Made by a program: the position numbers and the translations under genes. 64,000 nt of DNA, taken from the IMG/VR virus record IMGVR_UViG_3300044712_002465, positions 1-64,000 of that record. One strand, 5' to 3'. This DNA comes from a virus. The notes under the pieces are model-generated. The model was not told the DNA's origin, did no database searches, and saw nothing but the letters and a program-made list of their open reading frames with translations. Below, in pieces: positions 23,972 to 31,314 of this stretch (its first letter is position 1; the number at the start of each line of letters is the position of its first letter).

Positions 23972-24283
23972 TCAGCGCTTGTGGGAGCTCGCGAGCTTCT
24001 TGAACGCCTGATAGCGCTCGGCCTCGTCCCAAGAGACCCACGGCCACGGCTCCGGCGCGCGCGCCTCGTGCGCCATCGCTCCGAAGTGCTCCACCACGAA
24101 CCGCTCGTTCCGGTACTCGGTCAGCCGGTGGGAAAACGACCCGTGGTCCAGCTCGCAGACCTGCTCGAACCGCTTCCGCATGTTCGGCGGCGTCGTGGGC
24201 GCCTGGAGGTACTCCTCGACGTTCCGGACGATGTCGCGATACCGGAACCGGAGCGGTCCAGATGGCAGCTTGCGGGGCTTCAT
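23972..24283 (-). CDS. Hypothetical protein in the switch region
   Basis: A 103-residue protein: basic start (KPRKLPSGPLRFRYRDIVRN), then helices and EPWPWVSWDEAERYQAFKKLA at the end. No family recognised. It is transcribed away from the XRE gene and lies between the two promoter units, so it may be expressed in the lysogen. Whether it is a host-fitness or immunity factor cannot be said. Confidence 0.55.
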   Translation of the reverse strand: MKPRKLPSGPLRFRYRDIVRNVEEYLQAPTTPPNMRKRFEQVCELDHGSFSHRLTEYRNERFVVEHFGAMAHEARAPEPWPWVSWDEAERYQAFKKLASSHKR

Positions 24284-24335
24284 GGGGTCCGCCCGCGAGC
24301 ATAGCGATTCCGAGCGGATAGGCCGCGGCGAATAC

Positions 24336-24376
24336 GTGGTGTTGACACCACCGAAGCGAGGTGGAATACACACCAC
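24336..24376 (+). promoter_or_regulatory. Rightward promoter with two operators, leaderless transcript
   Basis: TTGACA (24342-24347), a 17-base spacer and AATACA (24365-24370) form the promoter. A perfect 16-base palindrome GTGGTGTTGACACCAC (24336-24351) overlaps the -35, and GTGGAATACACACCAC (24361-24376) overlaps the -10; centres are 25 bases apart. The expected start (about 24377) is at or next to ATG 24379, so the mRNA would be leaderless, as lambda cI is from PRM. The same unit occurs inverted at 23479-23519. Confidence 0.75.
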
Positions 24377-24378
24377 TC

Positions 24379-24627
24379 ATGTCGCGAAAGCGCTCTGATC
24401 CCGCCAACGTCCTCGCAGACCCCGCCGACGTTCTCGCCCAGCGCACGCGTGAGCTTCGCGAGAAGAAGGGTCTCTCGCAGGAAGAGCTCGCCGCGAAAGC
24501 GGACCTCGACCGCGCTGATCTCTCTCGGATCGAGACCGCGAAGGCCCTCAACGTCGGAACCAAGAAGCTGAAGCGCCTCGCCACCGCCCTCGGCGTCGGC
24601 ATCTCGGATCTGCTGGCCGGCGCGTAG
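24379..24627 (+). CDS. XRE-family repressor-like protein
   Basis: An 82-residue protein made almost only of an HTH_3 domain: LAQRTRELREKKGLSQEELAAKADLDRADLSRIE, then KLKRLATALGVGISDLLAG. There is no protease-cleavable C-terminal domain, so control would be by level or partner, not RecA-driven cleavage. The mirrored operator units at its own promoter and at the leftward promoter are the likely binding sites, giving autoregulation and early-gene repression. It could be the CI-type or the Cro-type regulator; its leaderless promoter favours CI. Confidence 0.85.
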   Translation: MSRKRSDPANVLADPADVLAQRTRELREKKGLSQEELAAKADLDRADLSRIETAKALNVGTKKLKRLATALGVGISDLLAGA

Positions 24628-24649
24628 CGCGCCGAGGAGGGGAACGCCC

Positions 24650-24727
24650 ATGCTCTTCATGCGCTTGAGCTTGGCCGCAGCCTCACAGCGAACGACAGCG
24701 AACGCGGTTCGCGGAGGACTGCCGTGA
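24650..24727 (+). CDS. 25-residue coupled leader peptide
   Basis: A very short frame with an excellent ribosome site (GAGGAGGGG, ACGCCC spacer, ATG) that codes 25 residues starting MLFMRLSLAAASQ and ends in TGA overlapping the next gene's start (24724/24727). Such spacing suggests translational coupling or a leader peptide controlling the next gene. No homology can be judged at this length. Confidence 0.4.
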   Translation: MLFMRLSLAAASQRTTANAVRGGLP

Positions 24728-25197
24728 TGCCGCGCCCCGAGCAGGAGAGGTGGGATTTCGAGACGGTCCCCACGCACCAGTCCTACAGCCGGGAGTACTG
24801 GGTGAAGGCTGGGCGAGCACTGCACCGCCTCGTGCGCGAGGTGGCGCAGACCTCTCCGGGGAAGCAGGGGGCGGGCCTCGCCGAGGATGTGGCGGCGAAC
24901 GCGACCCAGTTCTCGGAGGCGCTGAAGCCCAACGGCGTGAAGCGCTTCGCGGTCGAGTGGCTGCCGCGGATGATCCACGCCGACCCGGACAACCGCATCT
25001 TGAAGTTCCTCTGCGCGCTGCGCGGCGAGGAGCCGAAGCCGAAGCCCCTGAAGAACCCGCGCGAGGTGCTCCGCCGCGTCGTCGAGCGCCTCGAGTCGAA
25101 GGGCGCGATGGGGCACGAGCTGCTGCGCGAGGAGTTCGGCGCCGATGCCGACGAGATCGTTCGGAGCGCGCAGGCAGCGACGGAGGACGACGCGTGA
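24724..25197 (+). CDS. Phage regulatory protein, possibly CII-like
   Basis: A 157-residue protein from GTG 24724 (ATG 24727 also possible), with CGGAGG before it. GRALHRLVREVAQTSPGKQG and LAEDVAANATQFSEALKPNG look like a helical DNA-binding core of the kind in CII/CP76-type phage regulators, and HADPDNRILKFLCAL fits their second helix pair. It follows the repressor gene directly. CII-like activity is a moderate guess; it could also be a replication accessory protein. Confidence 0.5.
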   Translation: MMPRPEQERWDFETVPTHQSYSREYWVKAGRALHRLVREVAQTSPGKQGAGLAEDVAANATQFSEALKPNGVKRFAVEWLPRMIHADPDNRILKFLCALRGEEPKPKPLKNPREVLRRVVERLESKGAMGHELLREEFGADADEIVRSAQAATEDDA

Positions 25198-25295
25198 AGC
25201 GCGCGCTGGAGCTCGTCGTTGCAGTGGCCTGCCTCCTGGTCGTGGTCGTGCTGTCGCCGGCTTCTGCGAGAGCAGCGAGGGAGGACGAGCCTTGA
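25194..25295 (+). CDS. 33-residue single-pass membrane peptide
   Basis: GTG 25194 overlaps the previous stop. The product is a hydrophobic segment of about 20 residues (LELVVAVACLLVVVVLSPAS) with a short charged tail AAREDEP. It could be a membrane microprotein or a signal-like peptide. It overlaps the next start (TTG 25292), so it sits within the operon. Function unknown. Confidence 0.4.
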   Translation: MKRALELVVAVACLLVVVVLSPASARAAREDEP

Positions 25296-25780
25296 CCCGC
25301 GAGCAGGACGCGAAGCTGTCGGCGTCGCCGAAGCGCGAGCACGCACGTCGCCGCGGCCACGATGGTGACGAGGCCGCCGCTCCGCAACAGGCGAGCGAGC
25401 GGCGCCGTGGGGGCGCGCCGCGTGGGTCTGCGACTTCGCGCCTGGCTTCTCCTCGGGAGGACGCCATGCGCCAGGCCGGGGAAAGCCCGGCCACCCTTCC
25501 GCGCGCCGGCGCCGGAGACGGTGCGCCCGCGCCCGCGCCCGCGACCGCCTCTTCCGCTCTCCCGAGCGACCGGCGTGGCGCGAATCCTCTCCCCACCGAG
25601 GGCGTCGCGTACCTGGTCGAGGTCGGGGTCACGGACGCGATCTCCGCGAAGTGGAAGCTAAAGGGCGGCGACACGAGCCGGGCGGCGGTGCTGCTCCGCC
25701 GCGCCCAGGCCGCGCTCTGCCGTGCCGAGGTGAGGGTGCTCGATCTCGCGCGCGAGGCTCGGGCGAGGGGAGGGCGGTGA
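25292..25780 (+). CDS. Hypothetical protein with disordered N-terminus
   Basis: A 162-residue frame from TTG 25292, chosen because GGGAGG lies at good spacing and the start overlaps the previous stop. The first 100 residues are Arg/Ala/Pro-rich and disordered. The last 60 are globular: GVAYLVEVGVTDAISAKWKL and RAAVLLRRAQAALCRAEVRV. ATG 25466 is a shorter alternative. Function unknown. Confidence 0.45.
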   Translation: MTREQDAKLSASPKREHARRRGHDGDEAAAPQQASERRRGGAPRGSATSRLASPREDAMRQAGESPATLPRAGAGDGAPAPAPATASSALPSDRRGANPLPTEGVAYLVEVGVTDAISAKWKLKGGDTSRAAVLLRRAQAALCRAEVRVLDLAREARARGGR

Positions 25781-25781
25781 C

Positions 25782-26843
25782 GTGCGCGACTACGGGATCA
25801 TCACGCCGCAGTTCTGGACGGGGACCACCGGCCGCCAGATCCGCGAGCTCGGCAGCGACGCGCGCGTGGTGGCCGCCTACCTCCTCACGAGCCCCCACGC
25901 GAACATGCTGGGGCTCTACCACCTCCCGCTGGCGTACCTCGTGACCGAGACGGGCGTCTCGAGCGAAGGGGCTTTGAAGGCCCTCGCCGGCCTGAGCGAT
26001 CTCGGGTTCGCCGAGTACGACGAGGGAGAGGAGACCGTTTGGGTGCCTGAGATGGCACGGTTCCAGATCGCGGACGAGCTCCAGCCCAAGGACCACCGGT
26101 GCAAGGGCGTCCTGAAGAAGCTCGCAACCTTCAGAAAGTCGCGTTTCTACGCGCCCTTCCTCGACAGATACCGGGTGGCCTTCCACCTCGACGGGGCGCC
26201 TCCTCCGGAGCCTCAGGCACAAGGGGCATCGAAGGGCCTTCCAAGGCCCTCACAAGCCCCTATGAAGCCAGGATCAGATCAGGATCAGGATCAGAGCAGG
26301 AGCATGGGGGCTTCGGCTCCTGCTGAAGGGGCTTCATCTCGACCGGCTCAGCGGGACCGCATCCCGGCCCCGACGCCCATCCGCTCCTCCCCCACCGACG
26401 TGCTCGCCGCCTTCCGCGAGGGCCTCGCAGACCGGCTCGCGATCACCTCCATGAACCCCCTTCCGCTCGCCCGGGCCGAGCGCGCGCGCGGGATGCGGAA
26501 GGACATCGAGCGGCTCGGCCTCGAGCACGCCGTCGAGCTCTGCGCCGAGAAGGTGACCGCGTCGGGCAAGGCGCCTCCGCGCTTCGCGGACTACTTCGTC
26601 GAGTTCCTCGCCGAGCAGGAGGCGCCGATCGATCGCGGGGCTGGAGAGAACCCGAAGCCGGGCGATCCGGACTTCAACGACCCGTCCGCCTGGCGCGACT
26701 ACGGCGAGTACCTGAACCGCACCGACGGGAAGACCTGGGAGGAGGCGACCGGCCTGAAACGCCCGCCGCCGTACGTCCCGCCGAAGACGCCCGAGGAGGA
26801 GGAGGCCGCGCGCCGCGCCGCCGCCGGAGGATCCAAGGCGTGA
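25782..26843 (+). CDS. Replication initiator-like protein with internal candidate origin
   Basis: A 353-residue protein. Residues 1-110 (RDYGIITPQFWTGTTGRQIR, MLGLYHLPLAYLVTETG, VSSEGALKALAGLSDLGFAEYD) form a winged-helix domain like those of phage replisome organisers. A low-complexity centre (about 145-195) with repeated DQDQDQ and GAS units is encoded by the hairpin-rich stretch at 26222-26345. A helical C-terminal domain and a Pro/Glu tail follow. Directly downstream is DnaB, the order of lambda O/P-type and related replication modules. It probably opens the origin and loads DnaB. Confidence 0.75.
   Translation: MRDYGIITPQFWTGTTGRQIRELGSDARVVAAYLLTSPHANMLGLYHLPLAYLVTETGVSSEGALKALAGLSDLGFAEYDEGEETVWVPEMARFQIADELQPKDHRCKGVLKKLATFRKSRFYAPFLDRYRVAFHLDGAPPPEPQAQGASKGLPRPSQAPMKPGSDQDQDQSRSMGASAPAEGASSRPAQRDRIPAPTPIRSSPTDVLAAFREGLADRLAITSMNPLPLARAERARGMRKDIERLGLEHAVELCAEKVTASGKAPPRFADYFVEFLAEQEAPIDRGAGENPKPGDPDFNDPSAWRDYGEYLNRTDGKTWEEATGLKRPPPYVPPKTPEEEEAARRAAAGGSKA
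26222..26345 (+). repeat. Hairpin-rich candidate replication origin inside the initiator gene
   Basis: This stretch packs several inverted repeats: AGGGCCTT/AAGGCCCT with a 2-base centre (26233-26250), nested inside AGGGGC (26222-26227) and GCCCCT (26256-26261); GAAGCC (26264-26269) and GGCTTC (26309-26314); AGCAGGAGC and GCTCCTGCT around a 12-base gap. It also has direct repeats of GGATCA/GATCAG (26270-26295) and of GGGGCTTC. Lambdoid origins lie inside the initiator gene with iterons in its hinge-coding part, which is exactly the situation here. Confidence 0.55.
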
Positions 26844-28300
26844 AGCTCAACGGCACCGACGTCACCGCGTTCCAGCTCGAGATGAGCCTCGTCGGCGCGA
26901 TCCTCGCGCGCGGCGACGCGATCTGGGATCTGCCGGCGGGCTTCACGTCCGGGATCCTCGACAACGCCGAGCTCCGCCAGGCGCTGGTCGGGATCGAGCG
27001 GCTCGCCCGCGCGAAGAAGCTCCCCAGCGGACCGGTCGACCGGAACCTCGTCATCGCCGAGGGCGGCCTCTCGGACGGCGCCCGCGCGCTGCTCCAGAGC
27101 GCCGAGTGGGCCGGCGAGGACGTCGCGCTCCACGGATCCGGCGTGAAGGACTACGCGACCGCGCTCCTCGACCGCCACCGCCGCGCGAAGACCCGCGTCG
27201 CGCTGGTCTCCGCCCTCGAGCAGCTCGACGCCGGCGCCGCCACCGACACCGTCGTCGGAGGTCTGACGACCCAGCTCATCGACGTCGAGCACCACGACAA
27301 GCCGGAGGTGATCTCGTACCGCGAAGCGGCGTGGGAGACGCTCGACACCGTCGGCGGCGTGAAGGAGGGCAGGGTCAAGCGGCTCCGAACCTGCTTCCCG
27401 GAGATCGACCGGATCCTGCGCATCCGCCCCGGCAACCTGATCATCGTCGGCGCACGCTCAAAGGTCGGCAAGACCACGTTCGCGCGCCAGGTCGCCGACG
27501 CCGTCGCGATGCAGCGGAAGCACGTTCTCTTCCACTCGCTCGAGATGTCCGTCGCCGAGGTCGTCGTCCTCGACGTCTCGCGTGAGCTCTCGATCGACTC
27601 GACCGAGTTCTTCGAGGACGGGCACAACTTCTCGGGCGAGCAGTGGAACGCGATCCAGGGCGCGCTGGACCGCCGCGTCCCCGATGGCACGAGCGGGTTC
27701 CTCCACGCGAACCACTACCACCACTCGCTCGGCGCGATCCTGCGCATCTCCGAGCGGATGCATCGAAAGCACGGGCTCGCCCTGGTCGTGGTGGACTACC
27801 TGCAGCTCGTGCAGCTCGAGCTCGGGCGCCACGCGACGCGCGAGCAGGTCGTCGCCACGATCTCGCGGGCGCTGAAGGCCTTCGCCCAGCGGACGGGCGT
27901 TCCCGTTCTGGCGCTCGCGCAGCTCAACCGCGATGCCGCGAAGCGAGGCGAGAAGCCGTGGCGCCCTCCGCGTCGCAAGAAGGCGAAGGGCCCGAAGCAG
28001 GACCCGATGGCCCTGCCGGGGGTCGAGCCTCCGCCCGCGCCGCCAGAGGAGCCCGAGACCCCGCCCGAGGACGAGCCCTCGCCGCCGCCTCAGCTCCACG
28101 ATCTGCGCGAGTCGGGCGCCCTCGAGCAGGACGCGAACGCGGTCTGCTTCATCCACCACCCGTACGACCTCGCGATCAACCCCGAGAAGCGCGAGCACGG
28201 CCCTTTCAGCTTCATCGTCGCGGCGCAGCGCCTCGGGCCGAAGGGTACCGTGAAGCTCTGGGCGGACCGGAAGTACTCCCGGTTCCAGGAGGTGGACTGA
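26840..28300 (+). CDS. dnaB: Replicative DNA helicase DnaB
   Basis: A 486-residue hexameric helicase. The N-terminal collar is residues 1-120; Walker A is GARSKVGKT (204-212), followed by FHSLEMS; Walker B is LVVVDYLQL (315-323); ALAQLNRDAA and LHDLRESGALEQDAN are the DNA-binding and arginine-finger regions. Between these last two (about 367-417) is a Lys/Pro/Glu-rich insertion of about 45 residues not found in ordinary DnaB. It is probably loaded at the origin by the preceding gene's product. GTG 26840 lies in the overlap with that gene. Confidence 0.93.
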   Translation: MKLNGTDVTAFQLEMSLVGAILARGDAIWDLPAGFTSGILDNAELRQALVGIERLARAKKLPSGPVDRNLVIAEGGLSDGARALLQSAEWAGEDVALHGSGVKDYATALLDRHRRAKTRVALVSALEQLDAGAATDTVVGGLTTQLIDVEHHDKPEVISYREAAWETLDTVGGVKEGRVKRLRTCFPEIDRILRIRPGNLIIVGARSKVGKTTFARQVADAVAMQRKHVLFHSLEMSVAEVVVLDVSRELSIDSTEFFEDGHNFSGEQWNAIQGALDRRVPDGTSGFLHANHYHHSLGAILRISERMHRKHGLALVVVDYLQLVQLELGRHATREQVVATISRALKAFAQRTGVPVLALAQLNRDAAKRGEKPWRPPRRKKAKGPKQDPMALPGVEPPPAPPEEPETPPEDEPSPPPQLHDLRESGALEQDANAVCFIHHPYDLAINPEKREHGPFSFIVAAQRLGPKGTVKLWADRKYSRFQEVD

Positions 28301-28301
28301 G

Positions 28302-28496
28302 ATGGCGCTCCCCATCGGCGAGGTCCTGGCGCTGCTCTTCCTGGCGGGGCTGGCGGCCGCGGCGCTCGTGGTCGCGTTCCGCGCGACGCGCTCCGCCGGC
28401 GCGCCTCGGGACCTCCGGATCGAGCCCGCGGATGGGCGCGAGCTGACGAACGTGGACGCGCGCAGGCTGCGGCGCGCGCTCGGGAGGCTCGGGTGA
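28302..28496 (+). CDS. Small membrane protein
   Basis: A 64-residue protein with one N-terminal membrane segment (IGEVLALLFLAGLAAAALVV) and a basic cytoplasmic tail (RELTNVDARRLRRALGRLG). ATG 28302 has AGGAGGTGGACTG before it. It lies between dnaB and a ribbon-helix-helix gene. Function unknown. Confidence 0.55.
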   Translation: MALPIGEVLALLFLAGLAAAALVVAFRATRSAGAPRDLRIEPADGRELTNVDARRLRRALGRLG

Positions 28497-28717
28497 ACGC
28501 CGCGTGGCAGGGGAAGTACTTCGCGCACCGGGCGGCCCGTGGCCTGCCTCCTGGGAACCTGGTGCCGGTCCTCGTTCGGCTTCCGCCGGAGGTCATGGCG
28601 GAGCTGCGCGATCTCGTTCATCGCACGCGCGTCCGCCAATCCGACTACCTGCGCGAGGCCGTCGCCGACCTCGTGCGGAAGTACCGCCCCACCACTCCGC
28701 CCCCGGAGGCCACGTGA
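28493..28717 (+). CDS. Ribbon-helix-helix regulator-like protein
   Basis: A 74-residue protein. LVPVLVRLPPEVMAELRDLV then RQSDYLREAVADLVRKY is a typical strand-helix-helix (RHH) unit with an alternating strand for DNA contacts. GTG 28493 overlaps the preceding stop. It probably controls transcription locally or acts as an antitoxin-type protein, though no toxin is next to it. Confidence 0.7.
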   Translation: MNAAWQGKYFAHRAARGLPPGNLVPVLVRLPPEVMAELRDLVHRTRVRQSDYLREAVADLVRKYRPTTPPPEAT

Positions 28718-29247
28718 TCGTCATCGGCATCGACCCCTCGCTGCGCAACACCGGCATCGCCGTCGTCGACGTCGCCGGCGACAGCGAGCGGATCATCGCG
28801 ACCTCCGTGCTCCAGACCAAGGCAAGGAAGGGAGTCCTCGTCGGCACCGACGACGCTCGGTGCGTCTGCGAGATCGCGGACGGGCTGAACGCGGCGATCG
28901 CCGCCCACGACCCCGTCGCGATCGTCGTCGAGGCGCCCGTCGGCGCGAAGGCGGCCCGCGCCGCGCGAGCCCTAGGCCTCGCCATCGCGACCGTCATCAC
29001 CGCCACGCGGCTGCGCGGGCTGCCGCTCATCCAGGTCCAGCCCATCGACGTGAAGCTCGCCACCGTCGGCCGGAAGAAGGCCGACAAGGACGACGTCATC
29101 CTCGCGATCGAGCAGCGCTACCCCGACGTTCCGTGGCCCGACGACCAGGACGTCTGGGAGCACGTGGCCGACGCCATCGGCGCCGTGATCGCGGGGCTCC
29201 AGACCGAGACGATCCGGGCCGCCCGGAAGATGGCGAGCGCCGCATGA
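28714..29247 (+). CDS. RuvC-like Holliday junction resolvase
   Basis: A 177-residue RNase H-fold nuclease. VIGIDPSLRNTGIAVVD carries the first catalytic Asp, IVVEAPVGAKAARAARALG the Glu, LIQVQPIDVKLATVGRKKADK the Lys/Gln-rich junction-binding strand, and VWEHVADAIGAVIAG the last Asp pair. It matches phage RuvC homologues in length. GTG 28714 has GGAGG close upstream. It likely resolves branched DNA left by RecT-driven recombination before packaging. Confidence 0.88.
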   Translation: MIVIGIDPSLRNTGIAVVDVAGDSERIIATSVLQTKARKGVLVGTDDARCVCEIADGLNAAIAAHDPVAIVVEAPVGAKAARAARALGLAIATVITATRLRGLPLIQVQPIDVKLATVGRKKADKDDVILAIEQRYPDVPWPDDQDVWEHVADAIGAVIAGLQTETIRAARKMASAA

Positions 29248-29678
29248 ACACCCCCGTCGCGGTGCTCACCATCCTGCCCCAGCGTCCCGACGACGCCGGC
29301 GGCCACGCCGCGGTCGTTTCCCGCGAACTCGTCGAGCCCCTTCGCCAGGAGCTGCTCCGCCAGCTCGAGTTCGGACCTGCGGTGCTGCGCATCGAGCTGC
29401 ACCTCGTCCGCTCCGCCCCAGGGGGATCGGGCGGGGCTGGACGCGGCGGCCCGATCCGTGGTCGGTCGGAAGCATGGCCGAGCAGGATGCGCTCGCCCCC
29501 GTCCAGCCGCCCAGCGCCGTCGCCGCGCCGCTCGGGCTCGACGAGGACGGGGCGCGCCGGCTCCGGGACGCCTTCTTCTCCGGCCGCGGCGAGAACACCC
29601 GGCGCGCGTACGAGGCGGGGATCGCCGACTTCGCGGCGTTCCTCTCGCACCGGGCGGGCCGCCCGATCGATCCCGTGA
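29244..29678 (+). CDS. Hypothetical protein overlapping the second recombinase gene
   Basis: The frame starts at ATG 29244 in an ATGA overlap with the resolvase gene. Its first 60 residues (NTPVAVLTILPQRPDDAGGH, LRQELLRQLEFGPAVLRIEL) look like real protein. The rest overlaps the recombinase gene by 205 bases and reads as Arg/Ser/Pro shadow. Either the real gene is short and its end is hidden by frameshift or mutation, or a long overlap is used. I support only the N-terminal part. Confidence 0.3.
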   Translation: MNTPVAVLTILPQRPDDAGGHAAVVSRELVEPLRQELLRQLEFGPAVLRIELHLVRSAPGGSGGAGRGGPIRGRSEAWPSRMRSPPSSRPAPSPRRSGSTRTGRAGSGTPSSPAAARTPGARTRRGSPTSRRSSRTGRAARSIP

Positions 29679-30469
29679 TGGCGCTGCGCGAACTCCTGGC
29701 CGCCGGCCCGGGCCCGGCGAACCTCCTCGGCCTCGAGTGGCGGACCGACCTCCTCGCCCGCCACCTCGCCCCCAGCACGGTCGCGCTCCGGCTCGCCGCG
29801 ATCCGCGCGGCCGTGAAGCTCGCGCGCACGCTCGGCATGGTCGCGTGGTCCCTCGAGATCCCCGGGGTGAAGGTCCACCGGTACCGCGACACCGCTGGGC
29901 CGGGGGTCGAGGGCGTGCGCGCCATCGCGGATGCAGCCCGCGCACGGGACGGCGCCGTTGGGGCGCGGGACCGCGCGCTCCTGGCGCTGCTCTTCCTGCG
30001 CGGGCTCCGCCGCGGCGAGACGGTGTCGCTCGACCTCGAGCACGTCGACCTGGAGCGCGGGCGCGTCAGCGTCCTCGGCAAGGGCCAGCTCGAGCGCGAG
30101 TGGTTCGACCTGGCGCCCGAGGCGGTCGAGGCGCTGCGGTCCTGGATCGCGATGCGCCCGGAGGTCCCGACGCGGGCGCTGCTCATCGGCTGGAGCGCCG
30201 TGACGCGCGCGCCGGGCGGGCGGCTCACCGGCCGCGGGGTCGCGAAGATCGTCGCGCGATACGGCCTCGAGGCGGCGGTCGGGCGCGTCCGGCCGCACGG
30301 TCTGCGGCACGCCGCGGCGACCGCGTTACTCGACCTCGGGCTCACCTGGCAGGAGGTCGCCGGGTTCACCCGCCACAAGGACCCCTCGACGCTCCGGCAC
30401 TACGACGACAACCGCGCGCGGCGAGGGACGAAAGCGGGGAGGAAGCTCGCGAAGCTCGTCCGGCTCTGA
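29474..30469 (+). CDS. Second tyrosine recombinase, XerC/D-like
   Basis: A 331-residue recombinase distinct from the integrase at the left end. RAYEAGIADFAAFL is the SAM-like core-binding domain; GLRRGETVSLDLE supplies Arg I, VLGKGQLERE the Lys, HGLRHAAATALLDLG the His/Arg box, and TRHKDPSTLRHYDDN the final His and Tyr. There is no arm-binding N-terminus and no attachment site beside it. Resolution of replicated dimers, or telomere or plasmid-like maintenance, is possible. A remnant from another element is an alternative. Confidence 0.88.
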   Translation: MAEQDALAPVQPPSAVAAPLGLDEDGARRLRDAFFSGRGENTRRAYEAGIADFAAFLSHRAGRPIDPVMALRELLAAGPGPANLLGLEWRTDLLARHLAPSTVALRLAAIRAAVKLARTLGMVAWSLEIPGVKVHRYRDTAGPGVEGVRAIADAARARDGAVGARDRALLALLFLRGLRRGETVSLDLEHVDLERGRVSVLGKGQLEREWFDLAPEAVEALRSWIAMRPEVPTRALLIGWSAVTRAPGGRLTGRGVAKIVARYGLEAAVGRVRPHGLRHAAATALLDLGLTWQEVAGFTRHKDPSTLRHYDDNRARRGTKAGRKLAKLVRL

Positions 30470-30506
30470 GCCCCGCCGGCGCACGGTTCCGCAAGTCCGC
30501 ATTACC

Positions 30507-30537
30507 GGCCCCGCTCGGAGGGGCCACGGAAGGCCCC
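30507..30537 (+). promoter_or_regulatory. Mutually exclusive hairpins before a start codon
   Basis: Three 6-base GC blocks follow one another: GGCCCC (30507-30512), GGGGCC (30520-30525) and GGCCCC (30532-30537), and ATG 30538 comes next. The middle block can pair with either outer one. Pairing with the right block puts the GGAAGG ribosome-site-like sequence in the hairpin; pairing with the left frees it. This is the form of a simple translational switch; no ligand or factor is evident. Confidence 0.45.
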
Positions 30538-31314
30538 ATGAACCCCACCGACTTCCCCCAGGCGAACCACACGTGGGCGAAGCCCGCCGACCTGACGGAC
30601 GAGCAGTGCCGCGGGCTGCGGGCGTTCCGCGGACTCGACCCGGACGGCTTCCCGGTCTCGATCTCGAGGTGGGAGCCGACCCCCGAGGAGCGGGCGCGCC
30701 TCGCCGCGGGCGGGCCGGTGTGGCTCTGGATCTTCGGGCTGGGCCATCCGGTCGTGAGCCTCAGCGGCGAGGCGCCCTGGCCCGAGGAGGCGCGCACCGC
30801 CGCGCCGGCCGCCGCCGAGCTGCGGCGCGAGGAGCCTGCCCGCGCGGCCGCGCCGCCGCCCTCCGCGCCCTTCGAGGTCTTCGAGGCCGCGATCGCCGAG
30901 GCCAAGCGCACGGGCGGGCCCGTCGAGGTGGACCTGCTCGACGGTGCGACCGGGGATCGGTTCGTGCTGGTCGTCGAGCCCTGGCGCCCGCCGGACGCGA
31001 CGGCGCCGCTGAAGCCGTGGGCGGGGCCCGGGCCCGACCCGATCCTCGACCTGGGCGACGAGGGCGACGCGCCCGGGCCCGAGATCGAGATCGGCCCGCT
31101 GCCGCCGCACCTGAAGGGCTGCACGCCGGCCGGCTGCGCGCCGGGCTGCGCCTGGCGCGGCGAGGACTCCGCCGTGGTCATCGCGCGCGCCCGCGCGCCG
31201 CTCCCGCCCGGGCCCGCCGGCGGGGGCCTCTCCGCCGACCGCATCCGGGCCGACGGGGGAGCGCCCGAGGCGCGTGCCGCGGTGCGCCCCGAAGGCAACG
31301 GTCGGTTCGCGTGA
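30538..31314 (+). CDS. Hypothetical protein with Pro-rich linker and Cys motif
   Basis: A 258-residue protein. The first 75 residues form a folded domain (KPADLTDEQCRGLRAFRGLD, WLWIFGLGHPVVSL). An Ala/Pro linker, a beta domain (GPVEVDLLDGATGDRFVLV) and CTPAGCAPGCAW near 198-209 follow. It is the first gene after the recombinase and may be regulated by the hairpin pair before its start. No family recognised. Confidence 0.6.
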   Translation: MNPTDFPQANHTWAKPADLTDEQCRGLRAFRGLDPDGFPVSISRWEPTPEERARLAAGGPVWLWIFGLGHPVVSLSGEAPWPEEARTAAPAAAELRREEPARAAAPPPSAPFEVFEAAIAEAKRTGGPVEVDLLDGATGDRFVLVVEPWRPPDATAPLKPWAGPGPDPILDLGDEGDAPGPEIEIGPLPPHLKGCTPAGCAPGCAWRGEDSAVVIARARAPLPPGPAGGGLSADRIRADGGAPEARAAVRPEGNGRFA

